Positions 28,626 through 38,631 of a stretch of DNA of 64,000 nt are shown one piece after another. Under the pieces are notes generated by a model. The model was not told the origin of the DNA. It saw nothing but the letters and a program-made list of their open reading frames with translations, and did no database searches. How positions within the stretch are numbered: the first letter of the stretch is position 1; each line of letters opens with the position of its first letter. Source of the stretch: Scheffersomyces stipitis CBS 6054 (Eukaryota > Ascomycota > Pichiomycetes > Serinales > Debaryomycetaceae); contig NC_009043.1 in assembly GCF_000209165.1 (NCBI RefSeq), positions 1,178,001 to 1,242,000 on the forward strand, in the 5' to 3' direction. A program made the translations under genes and the position numbers.

Positions 28626-30551
28626 TTAGACTGAAACAGCAAACACAATAGTGGCCAACATGGCATAACCAATTGACTTCATCATGGCTACCTTATCGGC
28701 ACCTCTCAAAATCGTAGACAAACCAGCATTAATAACTCTGCCATCATCTTCTTCAGCACCAGATGTAGTACCATTAGTGGTGAAATTGAAGCCAGGCTCT
28801 TTGGTATCAATATCTCCATTCCAGCAGTATCTCTCAAAACATTGCTTACATTGCTCAGACTGTTCTATACCCAAACGTTCTTGACTTCTTCTGATAATAG
28901 CACACCCAACACATGCTGGCCACTCAGTGTCAATGGTGTTGTTGTATCTTGAAGCTACTTCGAACCCGTTTTTGATCATGCCAATTTTTTCGTGCTCTTC
29001 ATAACTCATCTGGAAAGTCGAAGTATTTGACCAGTACGAGAAAGGTCTGTTAGCTGTATATACTACCAAAGGAGTGTCAAAAATGTCACCTTTGGCCAGA
29101 GTTGCACTCAGGTTCAAGAGAGATGTCAAGTTACGAACATCACAGCCAAAGAAAGTTGGTCTTGCTGTCAAGTTCAAGTTAATCATCGACTTGTTGTCTG
29201 GAACATATGGGAAAAGCGTACCGTTACCTTGAGGCAAAAATTGTCTCTGGTAAGTAGCAATGATAGAGGCACCATCTGGCCAAAATTCCAAAGTATCAGC
29301 TGAGTTGTCGTAGGCGAAAATAACATCTACATTACGATCAGGTTGGAGCAAAGGTGCCAATGGGACATTTTGCAAATCTTCACCACCATCACAAAGATAG
29401 AGAGTAGAGTTATCTGAGATGGAACTCACAGTTCCATCATCCGTACCCTCGAAAGGGTTAGGTTTGTAGATGGCAATATCATCTTCGTCTTTAGAAACTT
29501 TACTCAAAATCGATGAAATAATAGACTTGATTGCCGATGACAAATCGGTAGTGTTAATCTGAAGAATAAACTGGTTGAACAACGATGATGAGGTTCCCAT
29601 AATGAAACCAGCGTTGTCGAATCCTCCAATACACGTATCGTTGACTGGTTTACCGTCTTTGACTTTCGTTCCCAAGTACTTGACGTCAGTGAATTGGTAC
29701 AAAGAAGGATCCCAAGTCCCCAATTCAAATGGATTAACTTCAAAAATAGTCGAGTTTCCACTGATGATGAAACTACCAGGAGTTCTACCGTCTGCCACTA
29801 CAATAGGAAAAGGCATCTCATGGTTCTTGAAGACATCAGCATCGCGCAAAGTCGACCAGGTCAAAGAAGCTCCAGTATCGTTCAATTTAGCAAAGAATTG
29901 GTGTGAAAGCCCTCTACCCCATGTATCGGTAAGCGACACATCAAAGCCTGCGTCTCTTTTATCGTCCAAGTCATCGTTTATATCAGTATAGTACTCAATT
30001 GTTTGCCAGACTTTAAGACCGCCTACATTGAGAATCGAATGGGTCAAGTCCCAAATCACACCCTCGCGCAAAATAGTGTCTACATCTGTGAAGTTATTCA
30101 TGGCTATGGTCCCCACCATCCAGTTACCACCAGAAAGACCTACGAGATAGGTGCTGGCCTGCAAAAGGCCCCCTAGACCATTCTCGTAGGCTCCGTTAGT
30201 TCTGTTGTCCAAAGCAGCCAACTGACCCGCTCCACAGAGCATGGCACGGTAGCCACCCCCGGAAAAGGCAAGACCGATTGTGATGGACTCATTTACAGTG
30301 TTACGGATGAAGTCCTCGGCATCAAAGTCAGTCATGTTGGCATGCTGCAAGAACGAAATCAAGTTAGCATCTGTGACTTCGTTACGGCCCTTGATCCAAT
30401 CGCTTTCCTGGGGTGAAAGTCCATCGGCTGCTCTTACGAGCAGGACATCCGAGGGACAGTCGATTTTTCCGGGCGCATACGAATCGGTGGGCGACCAAGC
30501 CCAAGCAAGCAGGGCTATCTGAAGGGTTGTGAGGATATAGCTGGGTCTCAT
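28626..30551 (-). CDS. GPI-anchored phospholipase B (lysophospholipase)
   Basis: Secreted, cell-surface phospholipase B that removes both acyl chains from phospholipids. 641 residues from the ATG giving MRPSYILTT; the longer frame starts at a TTG. Residues 1-25 form a signal peptide (LTTLQIALLAWAWS). The patatin-like PLA2c/PLB catalytic domain shows SGGGYRAM (97-104, oxyanion side) and GLSGGNW (138-144) with nucleophile Ser140; the catalytic Asp lies in the STLYLCDGGED segment. There are many N-glycosylation sequons (NMT, NES, NRT, NFT, NST and others) and a Cys-rich C-terminal section CVGCAIIRRSQERLG...CKQCFERYCW. The C-terminus has a hydrophobic tail (MLATIVFAVSV) for GPI attachment, probably after a small residue in INAGLS. 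Which PLB paralogue it is cannot be settled. Confidence 0.95.
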   Translation of the reverse strand: MRPSYILTTLQIALLAWAWSPTDSYAPGKIDCPSDVLLVRAADGLSPQESDWIKGRNEVTDANLISFLQHANMTDFDAEDFIRNTVNESITIGLAFSGGGYRAMLCGAGQLAALDNRTNGAYENGLGGLLQASTYLVGLSGGNWMVGTIAMNNFTDVDTILREGVIWDLTHSILNVGGLKVWQTIEYYTDINDDLDDKRDAGFDVSLTDTWGRGLSHQFFAKLNDTGASLTWSTLRDADVFKNHEMPFPIVVADGRTPGSFIISGNSTIFEVNPFELGTWDPSLYQFTDVKYLGTKVKDGKPVNDTCIGGFDNAGFIMGTSSSLFNQFILQINTTDLSSAIKSIISSILSKVSKDEDDIAIYKPNPFEGTDDGTVSSISDNSTLYLCDGGEDLQNVPLAPLLQPDRNVDVIFAYDNSADTLEFWPDGASIIATYQRQFLPQGNGTLFPYVPDNKSMINLNLTARPTFFGCDVRNLTSLLNLSATLAKGDIFDTPLVVYTANRPFSYWSNTSTFQMSYEEHEKIGMIKNGFEVASRYNNTIDTEWPACVGCAIIRRSQERLGIEQSEQCKQCFERYCWNGDIDTKEPGFNFTTNGTTSGAEEDDGRVINAGLSTILRGADKVAMMKSIGYAMLATIVFAVSV

Positions 30552-31850
30552 ACTTAGTATAGACAAGTAGCAAGTAGATAACGAAAAGGAATCAGAAAAC
30601 GGAATTGAAAGTAGGATTAGTTGTATTCAAAATGAAAATGATGGACAAATTTTCAAAATTCACAGGGTTCAATTTTACAAGCTCAACTTCGTATTGAACT
30701 ACTTTTGCGTTGACCAAACGTTACAATTCAGAACTATGACAATGGAAGGCAGTGCTGGTAATCAAACTATGGATAGTAGCCGTAGATACCAAGATTTCAG
30801 GAATCAGCTAATGGCTTAGTCGGATATCACGAGGCTCGGTAGAGGAGTGTTCTTTGCTCCGACGACTCTTGCGATCCACAAACTGAGCTTATGGGATGGA
30901 TGAACAGGGAAGGGAGAAACTGAGTATAACTTTTGCAAAGTCAATTCTGGATGTCCAGAAAGAAAAGTTACGTATAGGTAAACAATTTCATGTATTCGAT
31001 AAAGCCCTGGATAATTTAGAACCGGTTCTTGGAGAAGTTCTTTTGATTCCGTCTTGCATCGGCCGGAAGTTGTGGCTAAGAATAGAAGACTGCCGGAAAG
31101 CAGCCGAAACAAACGCAAGGAAAAACTTCTGACAGTCATCGGACTGCAGGAAGAAGCGAAACTTTCGAACAGACCCATGCTACGCCGCCCGTCTTTGCAG
31201 TTTGCAGCTTTCCGAGGTCTGCGGCCACATGAAGTTTAGGTTTTCTGCAAATAAACTACATCCGATATCCGGTCCAACTCAGGTTTCTACCACACCGTCG
31301 GACCAGAATTACGGACGGGCCAAAATAAGTGACCTGGGCCAAGATTAGATTTTTTGTTGGTGTGAAACGCGGAGATTGCAGAAGCGAACTTTTACGTGGT
31401 TGGATTACGTAAGCTTCTCGTTAAAGCTTGCTCAGCAAATACGTCTATTTTCCTCGGCCCAAAGAAGGAGAGCAAAAGCCGGCCACTTTTTCCTCGTTAA
31501 TACAGTAGGCATTTAAGCCGGGACCTGAATCTCCCGTGGCTTTGGCACCTGAGCAACTGTTTGTATGTGAGTGAATGTTTCCTATCTATGATCACGTGCC
31601 TCGTGACTCGGATGCTTCGGGGACCCTACTTTGTGCACAGATCCGGAGGCGCAGCGGTCGGAAATGAGTGAAGCAACGTTTCTGAGCCGTTTTTGGACAG
31701 AAAACAAGACGGTGCTACGACTGTTTTGAGATGTATGTCCGAGGAGTCGGTTAAATTCAGCAGGCTTCTGTTCCGGTCTTGACGAGTAAGATTTATGGCG
31801 TTGCCAGTTGGAATAGGAAATCTGAAGCGAGCCACAAAATAGAGAAACAC

Positions 31851-31901
31851 AGAAGTTCGATTCAGCAAGAAGTTCGATTCAGCAAGAAGTTCGATTCAGC
31901 A
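31851..31901. repeat. 17-bp tandem repeat, three copies
   Basis: The unit AGAAGTTCGATTCAGCA is repeated three times without a mismatch. Each copy contains GTTCGATTC, the core of a tRNA T-loop/B-box, although no tRNA can be folded around it. Confidence 0.95.
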
Positions 31902-32592
31902 CCACTGGCAGCGCCGGTGGCAGCAGCAATCACGAGCCGCAAAGCTTTATACTGAAAGTGTCTAGCTCCGTCAATACTAAATATAGATTGGGCCCCGTAA
32001 TTGTCTACTCATTCTTGGTAGAGAGGACTCTGAAAGCAACGTGACTATTTACTTACTTTTTATTCTCAAAGGAAAAGATTTTTACATTTTGCAACCGTTC
32101 GCACAAATGTGAGCCGAACATATTTCACCAGCTCTAAAATGACTTCAACAGCAAGAATGAAAATACCTCGTGATTAAGAGAAGGTTACCAATCTGCCTCT
32201 GTCTGCTAGTAATCTCATCTCTATCTCCATCTCCATCTCATTGGCTGGATCATTTCTGTTTTTGTGTCGCAGCTTATTCGTGCTCAAATCTTGAAATATA
32301 AATCTACGCAATCTAAATGGCTGCGAAATCCTCCAACGTCACCATCGCAAAAATTTCAACAATTCCTTCCCCAAACTCGACTGTTCTGCCATTTCGTAAA
32401 AGACAATGACTAATTTCTCCAACTTTTGCCTTCCAATCTCGTCCCCGTCTCTTCTCCTCTTCTTCTCCTCGTCTCTCAGCCATGACTACCATCCCCTCCT
32501 CCGACTCACGTCACATGATGCGATGCTTCTCCACAAATTCACAAAACCAATTCTGGAGATCTTATCAACTTCGTAATGTTTCGTATTTATAT

Positions 32593-32617
32593 TTTTCTTT
32601 TCTTTTCTTTTCTTCTT
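32593..32617. repeat. TTTTC microsatellite
   Basis: About four to five tandem TTTTC units in the pyrimidine-rich leader region roughly 100 bases upstream of PCD1. Such poly(dT)/pyrimidine tracts often mark nucleosome-poor promoters in yeasts. Confidence 0.85.
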
Positions 32618-32716
32618 TTGAATTTACTTTTCCTGCTACATTTGCTTTGCTCTTGCTTTGAGATCCTTTTTCATCTGTCCTTTTGGGTTTCATTCTTATC
32701 TCGCACCTGCTGAAAA

Positions 32717-33799
32717 ATGGTGTCAGAAGAGAACGCGTTGGCCAATATCCGCAAGTATGCCGTTCGCCATTTCCAGGGCCATCCCGAGTCTGTCTGGCAC
32801 AAGCTCCCGATCTCACGAAGGCTGTCAGTGTTCGTCTTGCTTTTTTTGGGCCACTTGGGTGAACTCAGGGTGATTCTCACCAAGCGCTCCAGAAAGCTCC
32901 GCAGTTTCCCCGGTCACATTTCACTTCCTGGCGGAAAGGCAGACGATGGTTTAGAGCTTGAATGGCACGTAGCACGTAGAGAAATGGAAGAAGAAATAGG
33001 ACTCTCTGCCAACAACGACTTGTTGCTCAAAAACTACGGTTTCACCATTGACCATCTCAACATTTTGCCCAGCTATTTGCTGCGGACGTTTTCTGCCGTG
33101 CGGCCGTGCATCGGTTTCATGAATTTTAGATCCAATGTAGATTCCGAGCTATTCTCACAATTGAAGCTCAACCTAAATCCCGGTGAATCTTCAAGTATCT
33201 TTTCCTGTCCCCTCAAGGACTTTTTGTATCCTATTCTGGAAGAAGAGTCGCTCGAGCTGCTTGAAAGATCGCTGTATAGAATCAAATGGGGCGGAATTCC
33301 CTGGAATTTGCGGTCCTACACCTTCCTTCAAAGCAACGAAAACGAAGCTCCCTGGCTTAAAGACATCGTCGACTTGTCAGCAACAGAAGAGGAGGATGAA
33401 ATATCGGACATAGATGAGGAAGAAAAGCGTAGCGTAACTCCCCCACCAACTGAAGCTCACAAGTTTAAACACAAGAGGCAGAAAAACTTGTCTGCATGGG
33501 GTCGTTTGGGCTCACGTAGGCATGTAGAGACCAATGAGAAGATATATGATGTATGGGGACTCACAGCCAACATTCTTCACGATTTGGCAGATGTGGCGTA
33601 CAGAGGACCTCCGGAGAGGGAGATAGGCGAGGAGGAGTTGATATACGCCATTTGGAAGTACGGAAACCAGATGAAAACCAAGAAGAGGTCTGAAGCTGAA
33701 GTCAAGCTTATTGAGTCTAAGACTGCTGGTGATTATGGATTCGGAGAGATATTGCCCAGGGTTGAGTTCAATAAGTTGAAACAGATATACAAGTTGTGA
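32717..33799 (+). CDS. PCD1: Peroxisomal-type coenzyme A diphosphatase (Nudix hydrolase)
   Basis: Nudix hydrolase that cleaves CoA and its derivatives into 3',5'-ADP and phosphopantetheine, thought to clear oxidised CoA. 360 residues; S. cerevisiae Pcd1 has about 340. The CoA-pyrophosphatase signature LTKRSRKLRSFPGHISLPGGK (residues about 54-74, given here in part: LTKRS...LR...PGGK) directly precedes the Nudix box, which ends VARREMEEEIGL (residues 85-96) with the metal-binding Glu cluster. A low-complexity acidic insert (EEEDEISDIDEEEKR) lies around 225-240. The C-terminal tripeptide is YKL, which is not a canonical PTS1, so peroxisomal import by that route is uncertain. Confidence 0.9.
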   Translation: MVSEENALANIRKYAVRHFQGHPESVWHKLPISRRLSVFVLLFLGHLGELRVILTKRSRKLRSFPGHISLPGGKADDGLELEWHVARREMEEEIGLSANNDLLLKNYGFTIDHLNILPSYLLRTFSAVRPCIGFMNFRSNVDSELFSQLKLNLNPGESSSIFSCPLKDFLYPILEEESLELLERSLYRIKWGGIPWNLRSYTFLQSNENEAPWLKDIVDLSATEEEDEISDIDEEEKRSVTPPPTEAHKFKHKRQKNLSAWGRLGSRRHVETNEKIYDVWGLTANILHDLADVAYRGPPEREIGEEELIYAIWKYGNQMKTKKRSEAEVKLIESKTAGDYGFGEILPRVEFNKLKQIYKL

Positions 33800-34345
33800 T
33801 AAGAAGAGACTCAGCAGAGAGATGAGGAAGAAGAGAAATTATTAAGTTGAAATCTGAGATTGGAGAAGTCAGAACCGAGAAGTTTACTGAGGTCTCACTT
33901 TTAGTGAGATTGAAGCATGGACTAGTACGACTGATAGTTGTGATGTAGTCCTGGTATATCTATTTAAGAGCATATCTATTTAAGAGCATATCTAATGAAA
34001 ATTGTAGAGCATAAAGAGCAGGGGCTAAAATATATTAAGGTAATGGAAGCTGGCCGTTCAGCAGCAAGCGAATGTTATCGGAAGACTCTTCATCTGCCTT
34101 CTCGGTTCACAAGTGATCATTGAACTTGGACAAGTTTTCGCAGCTATTTCGCAATTTTCACAGTATGGATTTTATACAGAATATTTCTGTAGATCAATTT
34201 TCAGTTGCCACAGGATTTCTCTATTCTTACTTCAAGCAAGTTGTTATCCCATATAATTGCAACATATTCTTTATAGATCATCATAACTGGATTTACTATT
34301 TCGTTTTCATTTTAACTTCTTGTTACTTTTTTCATATTTTTCCAG
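33800..34345. other. Intergenic region PCD1 to VMA22
   Basis: 3' flank of PCD1 with a small tandem duplication, then a T-rich leader of VMA22 that ends in a pyrimidine tract and CAG immediately before its ATG, which resembles a 3' splice site. No separate gene seen. Confidence 0.55.
33957..33994. repeat. 16-bp tandem duplication
   Basis: TATCTATTTAAGAGCA occurs twice in direct succession, followed by a partial third copy (TATCTA). Located in the 3' flank of PCD1. Confidence 0.95.
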
Positions 34346-35164
34346 ATGCTGCTGCAGTTGGAAAAGATTACCAAATCATTGGAGAACATTTCTATAGATC
34401 CAGATAGCAAAGATCAACAAGAAGAAACACCCCTCATAGTTTTGCAAGATGAGCACTCCCCAGATATAGATCCAGATTCAAGCAAGCTTCTGTCAGTAGA
34501 CGAGAAAACAGTTCAATTGGTTCAACTTGTAGCTGATTATGAGCAGAGAGCCAACCACAGTTTCCGACTCAACTATATCAACGGCTTTCTTAATCTCAGT
34601 CGAGCCAATTACAACGCCGGTAGTTTCAGTAAACGGTTCGGATCCGATAAATTCGATTTGAGACCATACAAGGCATGTAAGGATATAGTTGTTGATGAGA
34701 AAAGTCTTAGATTCACTGTAACTGACCGTTTGGCTCAACAGAAAGCAGCAGAATCGAAACCAGCAAAGATCTCAAGAACGTCTTCCTATAATGAGAAGAT
34801 CGCTGACATCACCGAGTCTCACGAGATTGAGATGGACGAGATTGTCAAATCCAGAACCACTTCGCTGAAGAGAAATACTGGCCTTGGCGGTTTGAAAAAT
34901 CGTAGAACCACTGAAAAAGACAGGACTTCTGAGAAAGATTCAAATAATTCAGATCACAATGAGAAGATCAAACTTATAGATCCAATATACCAATTTGGAG
35001 CATTGACTCCGTACCAATTGAAGCAAGCACAAGGATTCTTTTCTTCTGCTTTGGAAGATTCTGTGGAATTGGCGAATATTCAGAAGCAGATTGAAGCCTT
35101 GATAGGAGAGATAACGCAATTACAGAAATCTGAGCCAAAAGAGAAGATACAATCAGAAACTTAG
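34346..35164 (+). CDS. VMA22: V-ATPase assembly factor Vma22 (CCDC115)
   Basis: ER-associated factor that, with Vma12 and Vma21, assembles the V0 sector of the vacuolar ATPase. Two blocks match the yeast protein: an N-terminal one (VQLVQLVADYEQ...YINGFLNLSRANYN...SFSKRFGSDKFD) and a C-terminal one (DPIYQFGALTPYQLKQAQGFF...ELANIQKQIEALIGEI), the latter also recalling CCDC115. The middle (about 125-205) is a charged, poorly conserved linker. At 272 residues it is longer than S. cerevisiae Vma22 (about 181), mainly in the linker and a 50-residue acidic N-terminus. A pyrimidine tract plus CAG sits directly before the ATG, so an upstream exon cannot be ruled out. Confidence 0.88.
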   Translation: MLLQLEKITKSLENISIDPDSKDQQEETPLIVLQDEHSPDIDPDSSKLLSVDEKTVQLVQLVADYEQRANHSFRLNYINGFLNLSRANYNAGSFSKRFGSDKFDLRPYKACKDIVVDEKSLRFTVTDRLAQQKAAESKPAKISRTSSYNEKIADITESHEIEMDEIVKSRTTSLKRNTGLGGLKNRRTTEKDRTSEKDSNNSDHNEKIKLIDPIYQFGALTPYQLKQAQGFFSSALEDSVELANIQKQIEALIGEITQLQKSEPKEKIQSET

Positions 35165-35375
35165 AGCAGGCACTGGGAGTCATCTACAGGGAAGATATTG
35201 CTAATTAGTTGGAGTAGGAACGTTTGGTTATGAAGAATGATATTAAGCTTCAGATTCAACAGCGAAAGGACTAAAACGTTGTTCTATTTCTTACAATTCA
35301 TTTAATAAGGATACTACTTTACATTAGGGATTATATAGAATGCATACACACCAACAACTACTTTGTCGTTATAGA

Positions 35376-36656
35376 CTATTTCTCAATGTCGCTGTACAAG
35401 TCACTGTCATTTTCGTAGTCTGCTGCGTTAATTTCTGGAGCGTCGCTGTCGCTTTCGTTCTCTTCAGCCATGGATTCATCTTCATCATCATTTTCAGGCT
35501 CTTCGCCGGCTTGTTTGGCCTTTCTTCTAGCCTTCTTAGCTTCCTTGACAGCGTTTTTAGCCTTCACAGCTTCTTGTTGCTGGGCTCTTCTTTCTGCTCT
35601 CAACTTTTGTTTCAAGGCATGTTTCTTATTCAACTCGTTCTGCTCAGCTTGAGACTTGGAGATGTTGGCGTGGTAGAGTGTCTTGGACGAACCTGTCAAT
35701 CCTTCTTCAATTTTCATGAGAGTCAAGTTGAGTCGAGGGCCCAATTCCGTGAGTTTGATGGCCCTTTTTCTGGTAGCCGACACTGTGGCAGAGTTTTCTT
35801 CGGATGCATCTGCAGGCGTAGAAGTCCTCTTTTTGATATTGTTAGCAGTTTCTTCATTCTTAATTTCTACTATAGCATCGTCTTCCACCTCAGAATCAGA
35901 TGTGATTCCACCTACAGAATATGGATCGAGCAACAATTCGGAAACGTCAGCGTTTCCAGACATGTTGGGTAAATTTTTCTTCAAGTTGTGGTGCGAAGTG
36001 ATCAATTTCTTGACATTTCTGTTCTCCTCCACCAATTTGGTATTGATGGCATAGTGTCTGATGTCAATTTCTCCTGTTTCCGCATTCTTATTGATCATCA
36101 ACACTCTCTTGATAGACGATACTTTAGTCTGTTGCGGCTGTATAGGTGGAAACATGTTTTGAAAAACTGTTATCATCAACTTTTCATGATTGTCTGTCTC
36201 GTTCATCTTATTCAGAAAGCCATTGAGAACAAGCAATGGAGGATTCAAAAACTCAGGTGAGTCCTTGCCTACAGACTTAGGGTGTTTGAGGATCTTTCTA
36301 ACATCTTTCACAAGCGAATATGTGTTTACTCGGAACTGAAGGGTAGGACCTCTGGGCATCTTACCTACTCTAAGTGAAATATTACCCGTATCTTCTGATT
36401 GGTTGAAAATGAACAAATCGCTCACTCCTAAAGGTCCAGCCATGACGATAAAATCCTTTAACTTGTTCAGTTTTCTTTCCCTCAAATTAATGGCAGTGTG
36501 AGGCTGCATGATGTTTCTGAAGTCTTTCACCAACTGAGACAAGGAATGGTTTCTAAGCGACGAGCCTAGTCTAAGAACCATAGATCTGGGGATCTTGGCC
36601 AACTCTTCCTCAGACACCTTTCTATGGGTTCTGTTTTTCGTTCTTCTCTTGGCCAT
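35376..36656 (-). CDS. SSF1: Ribosome biogenesis Brix-domain protein Ssf1
   Basis: Nucleolar 60S assembly factor of the Brix family; it acts with Rrp14 and Rrp15 in ITS2-containing early pre-60S particles. 426 residues. It begins MAKRRTKNRTHRK and continues with the Brix domain (about 27-310), showing PRSMVLRLGSS, LVKDFRNIMQPHTA, the family hallmark KLKDFIVMAGPLGVSDL, and RGPTLQFRV. A basic LRAERRAQQQEAVKAK region and a highly acidic C-terminal tail (ENDDEDESMAEENESDSD and following) complete it. Yeast has SSF1 and SSF2 as recent duplicates; one pre-duplication gene is expected here. It is divergent from RRP3 across 252 bases with ribosome-biogenesis promoter elements. Confidence 0.95.
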   Translation of the reverse strand: MAKRRTKNRTHRKVSEEELAKIPRSMVLRLGSSLRNHSLSQLVKDFRNIMQPHTAINLRERKLNKLKDFIVMAGPLGVSDLFIFNQSEDTGNISLRVGKMPRGPTLQFRVNTYSLVKDVRKILKHPKSVGKDSPEFLNPPLLVLNGFLNKMNETDNHEKLMITVFQNMFPPIQPQQTKVSSIKRVLMINKNAETGEIDIRHYAINTKLVEENRNVKKLITSHHNLKKNLPNMSGNADVSELLLDPYSVGGITSDSEVEDDAIVEIKNEETANNIKKRTSTPADASEENSATVSATRKRAIKLTELGPRLNLTLMKIEEGLTGSSKTLYHANISKSQAEQNELNKKHALKQKLRAERRAQQQEAVKAKNAVKEAKKARRKAKQAGEEPENDDEDESMAEENESDSDAPEINAADYENDSDLYSDIEK

Positions 36657-36770
36657 TTATGCTATTTATACACTTCAGAAGGTAGAAATCCCAAGAATTG
36701 CACCTTTTTACGTCTTGCCTAAAAGTGAAAAGTACTCTATGATTCGCTCCATACAAATAAAAATTCATAT

Positions 36771-36808
36771 CTCATCGCAGTAGGTCACGTGTACAATCTG
36801 AAAAATTA
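36771..36808. promoter_or_regulatory. PAC, E-box and RRPE-like elements in the divergent SSF1/RRP3 promoter
   Basis: Within 40 bases lie CTCATCGC (the reverse complement of the PAC core GCGATGAG, 36771-36778), CACGTG (36786-36791) and TGAAAAATTA (36799-36808, one base off the RRPE core). PAC and RRPE are the established ribosome-biogenesis promoter elements in budding yeasts, and both flanking genes belong to that regulon. Confidence 0.75.
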
Positions 36809-36908
36809 TATAATGTACAGTAGTATAACTTGATTTTTAAAATAGATTCTTCATATATAGAGAAAGAAGATTTCTTTACAAACACACGCAAGATATACCT
36901 AAGAGACC

Positions 36909-38363
36909 ATGGCAATCGTAGGATCTAACAGTGTCTCCAAGAAGCCTAAGCACACAAAAAGGAACGATGCTCGCGATTTGGCAGAGAAAATAAAGAGAAA
37001 CGCTTTGAAGAAGCAGGAGCAAGACAAGAAACAACAGCTTGAAGAAGAAAGCAAGCCCGAAAGTTCTCAAAAGTCCAAAAACATCGTAGAAGTGAATCCC
37101 GATGACGAAGTCAAATTCAGCACTTTTTCTGAATTGAAACTTGTTCCAGAACTTTTAGAAGCTATACAACAGATGAAGTTTTCCAAGCCTACACCCATTC
37201 AGTCTGAAGCCATTCCTCATGCTTTGGAAGGCAAGGACATCATTGGATTAGCGCAAACTGGTTCCGGTAAGACTGCTGCATTTGCCATTCCTATTCTTCA
37301 ATCGTTGTGGGAAGCACAGACACCATATTTTGGACTTGTATTGGCTCCAGCCAGAGAGTTGGCATATCAAATCAAAGAAACATTCGATGCTCTTGGTTCC
37401 ACCATGGGAGTTAGAACTGTTTGTCTTGTAGGAGGAATGGATATGATGGACCAGGCTAGGGACTTAATGAGAAAACCACACATTATCATTGCTACACCTG
37501 GTAGAATCATGGATCATTTGGAGCATACCAAGGGCTTCTCACTTAAGATGTTGAAATATTTTGTTATGGACGAAGCCGATAAGCTTTTGGATTTGGAGTT
37601 TGGACCAGTTTTGGACAAAATCTTGAAGCAGATTCCTTCCAAAAGAACAACATACTTATTTTCTGCTACTATGACAAACAAGATTGAGAAGTTACAGAGG
37701 GCCTCATTGCACAACCCAGTGAGAGTAGCGGTGTCCAGCAAGTACCAGACTGCCGACAACTTGATCCAGCTGATGATGCTTGTCAGTGACGGGTACAAAA
37801 ATACCTACTTGATCCACTTGTTGAACGAGTTTGTAGGGAAATCCATTATCATTTTTGCCAGAACCAGAGCGCATACTCAGAGAACTTCCATTCTCTGTAG
37901 AATCCTAGGATTTTCTGCTGTGCCTTTACATGGAGATTTAACCCAGGCTCAACGTTTGGGTTCGTTGAACAAGTTCAAATCAGGCACTGCCAATATCTTG
38001 ATTGCAACTGATGTTGCAGCAAGAGGATTAGATATCCCTTCAGTAGATGTGGTTATTAATTACGATATTCCTACTGATTCAAAAGCATACGTTCACAGAG
38101 TAGGCAGAACTGCTCGTGCTGGAAGATCTGGTAAATCGATTTCTCTAGTCACCCAGTATGACTTGGAAATGTATCTACGTATTGAACAGCTGATCCAGAA
38201 AAAGTTGCCTAAAGATCCTTCCCCACCAAAGGCAATGTTGGATGCTTTGCATGTCCACGTTGATAGGGCCTATGCTGAAGCTATCAGACAAACAAAGGAG
38301 TTCCATGAGAAGACCAGAAGGGGCAGAAGAGGTAAGGACGACAAGGATAGAGAAGAACACTAG
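36909..38363 (+). CDS. RRP3: ATP-dependent rRNA helicase Rrp3
   Basis: DEAD-box RNA helicase needed for 18S rRNA maturation in the small-subunit processome. 484 residues with a basic N-terminal extension and coiled tract. Motifs in order: Q motif ([12 protein letters not shown], 91-102), motif I AQTGSGKT (115-122), motif Ia LAPAREL (145-151; Ala replaces the usual Thr of PTREL), GG, TPGR (196-199), motif II DEAD (221-224), motif III SAT (252-254), then [23 protein letters not shown] and the motif [13 protein letters not shown]. The spacing and [29 protein letters not shown] are typical of Rrp3 rather than other DEAD-box proteins. Codon 288 is CTG at a position that is Thr in S. cerevisiae as I recall it, consistent with CUG-Ser decoding. 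Confidence 0.95.
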   Translation: MAIVGSNSVSKKPKHTKRNDARDLAEKIKRNALKKQEQDKKQQLEEESKPESSQKSKNIVEVNPDDEVKFSTFSELKLVPELLEAIQQMKFSKPTPIQSEAIPHALEGKDIIGLAQTGSGKTAAFAIPILQSLWEAQTPYFGLVLAPARELAYQIKETFDALGSTMGVRTVCLVGGMDMMDQARDLMRKPHIIIATPGRIMDHLEHTKGFSLKMLKYFVMDEADKLLDLEFGPVLDKILKQIPSKRTTYLFSATMTNKIEKLQRASLHNPVRVAVSSKYQTADNLIQLMMLVSDGYKNTYLIHLLNEFVGKSIIIFARTRAHTQRTSILCRILGFSAVPLHGDLTQAQRLGSLNKFKSGTANILIATDVAARGLDIPSVDVVINYDIPTDSKAYVHRVGRTARAGRSGKSISLVTQYDLEMYLRIEQLIQKKLPKDPSPPKAMLDALHVHVDRAYAEAIRQTKEFHEKTRRGRRGKDDKDREEH

Positions 38364-38631
38364 AGCATCAGTGCTAAAGCACTACAAATAGCATTAACTT
38401 GTAATATATTAGGATACATAGTCAGATGAAAATATATAATCAGAGTACAATACACGAGCAATAAACCACAATAAAACATATAGAAACCCTTCCAAGCGTG
38501 CAATCTATGAAGTAAAACAACCAACCTAACCGTATGACAATGGAATAGTATAAATGAGAAAGAAAGAGCCGGAAACAGTGAGAAAAAGACATTAAACGAA
38601 CGAATATTAAATATATGGCAAAAGTAGGTTT

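Larger units (their letters stand above)
30552..32716. other. Long divergent intergenic region PLB/PCD1
   Basis: About 2.2 kb of upstream sequence for two divergent genes. It holds a CACGTG (31593-31598), a 17-base triple tandem repeat (31851-31901), a C/T-rich stretch (32400-32480) and a TTTTC microsatellite (about 32593-32617) just before PCD1. Short frames such as 30896-31132 start with ATG but show no recognisable motif. Confidence 0.5.

Noticed and set aside
30896..31132. 78-codon ATG frame upstream of phospholipase B
   Set aside because: No homologue or domain known to me and no promoter or codon signal beyond chance; kept out of the gene list.
34120..34407. 95-codon hydrophobic frame overlapping the VMA22 start
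   Set aside because: It begins at a TTG, lies in a different frame from VMA22, and its hydrophobicity comes from the T-rich leader. VMA22 has the family match.
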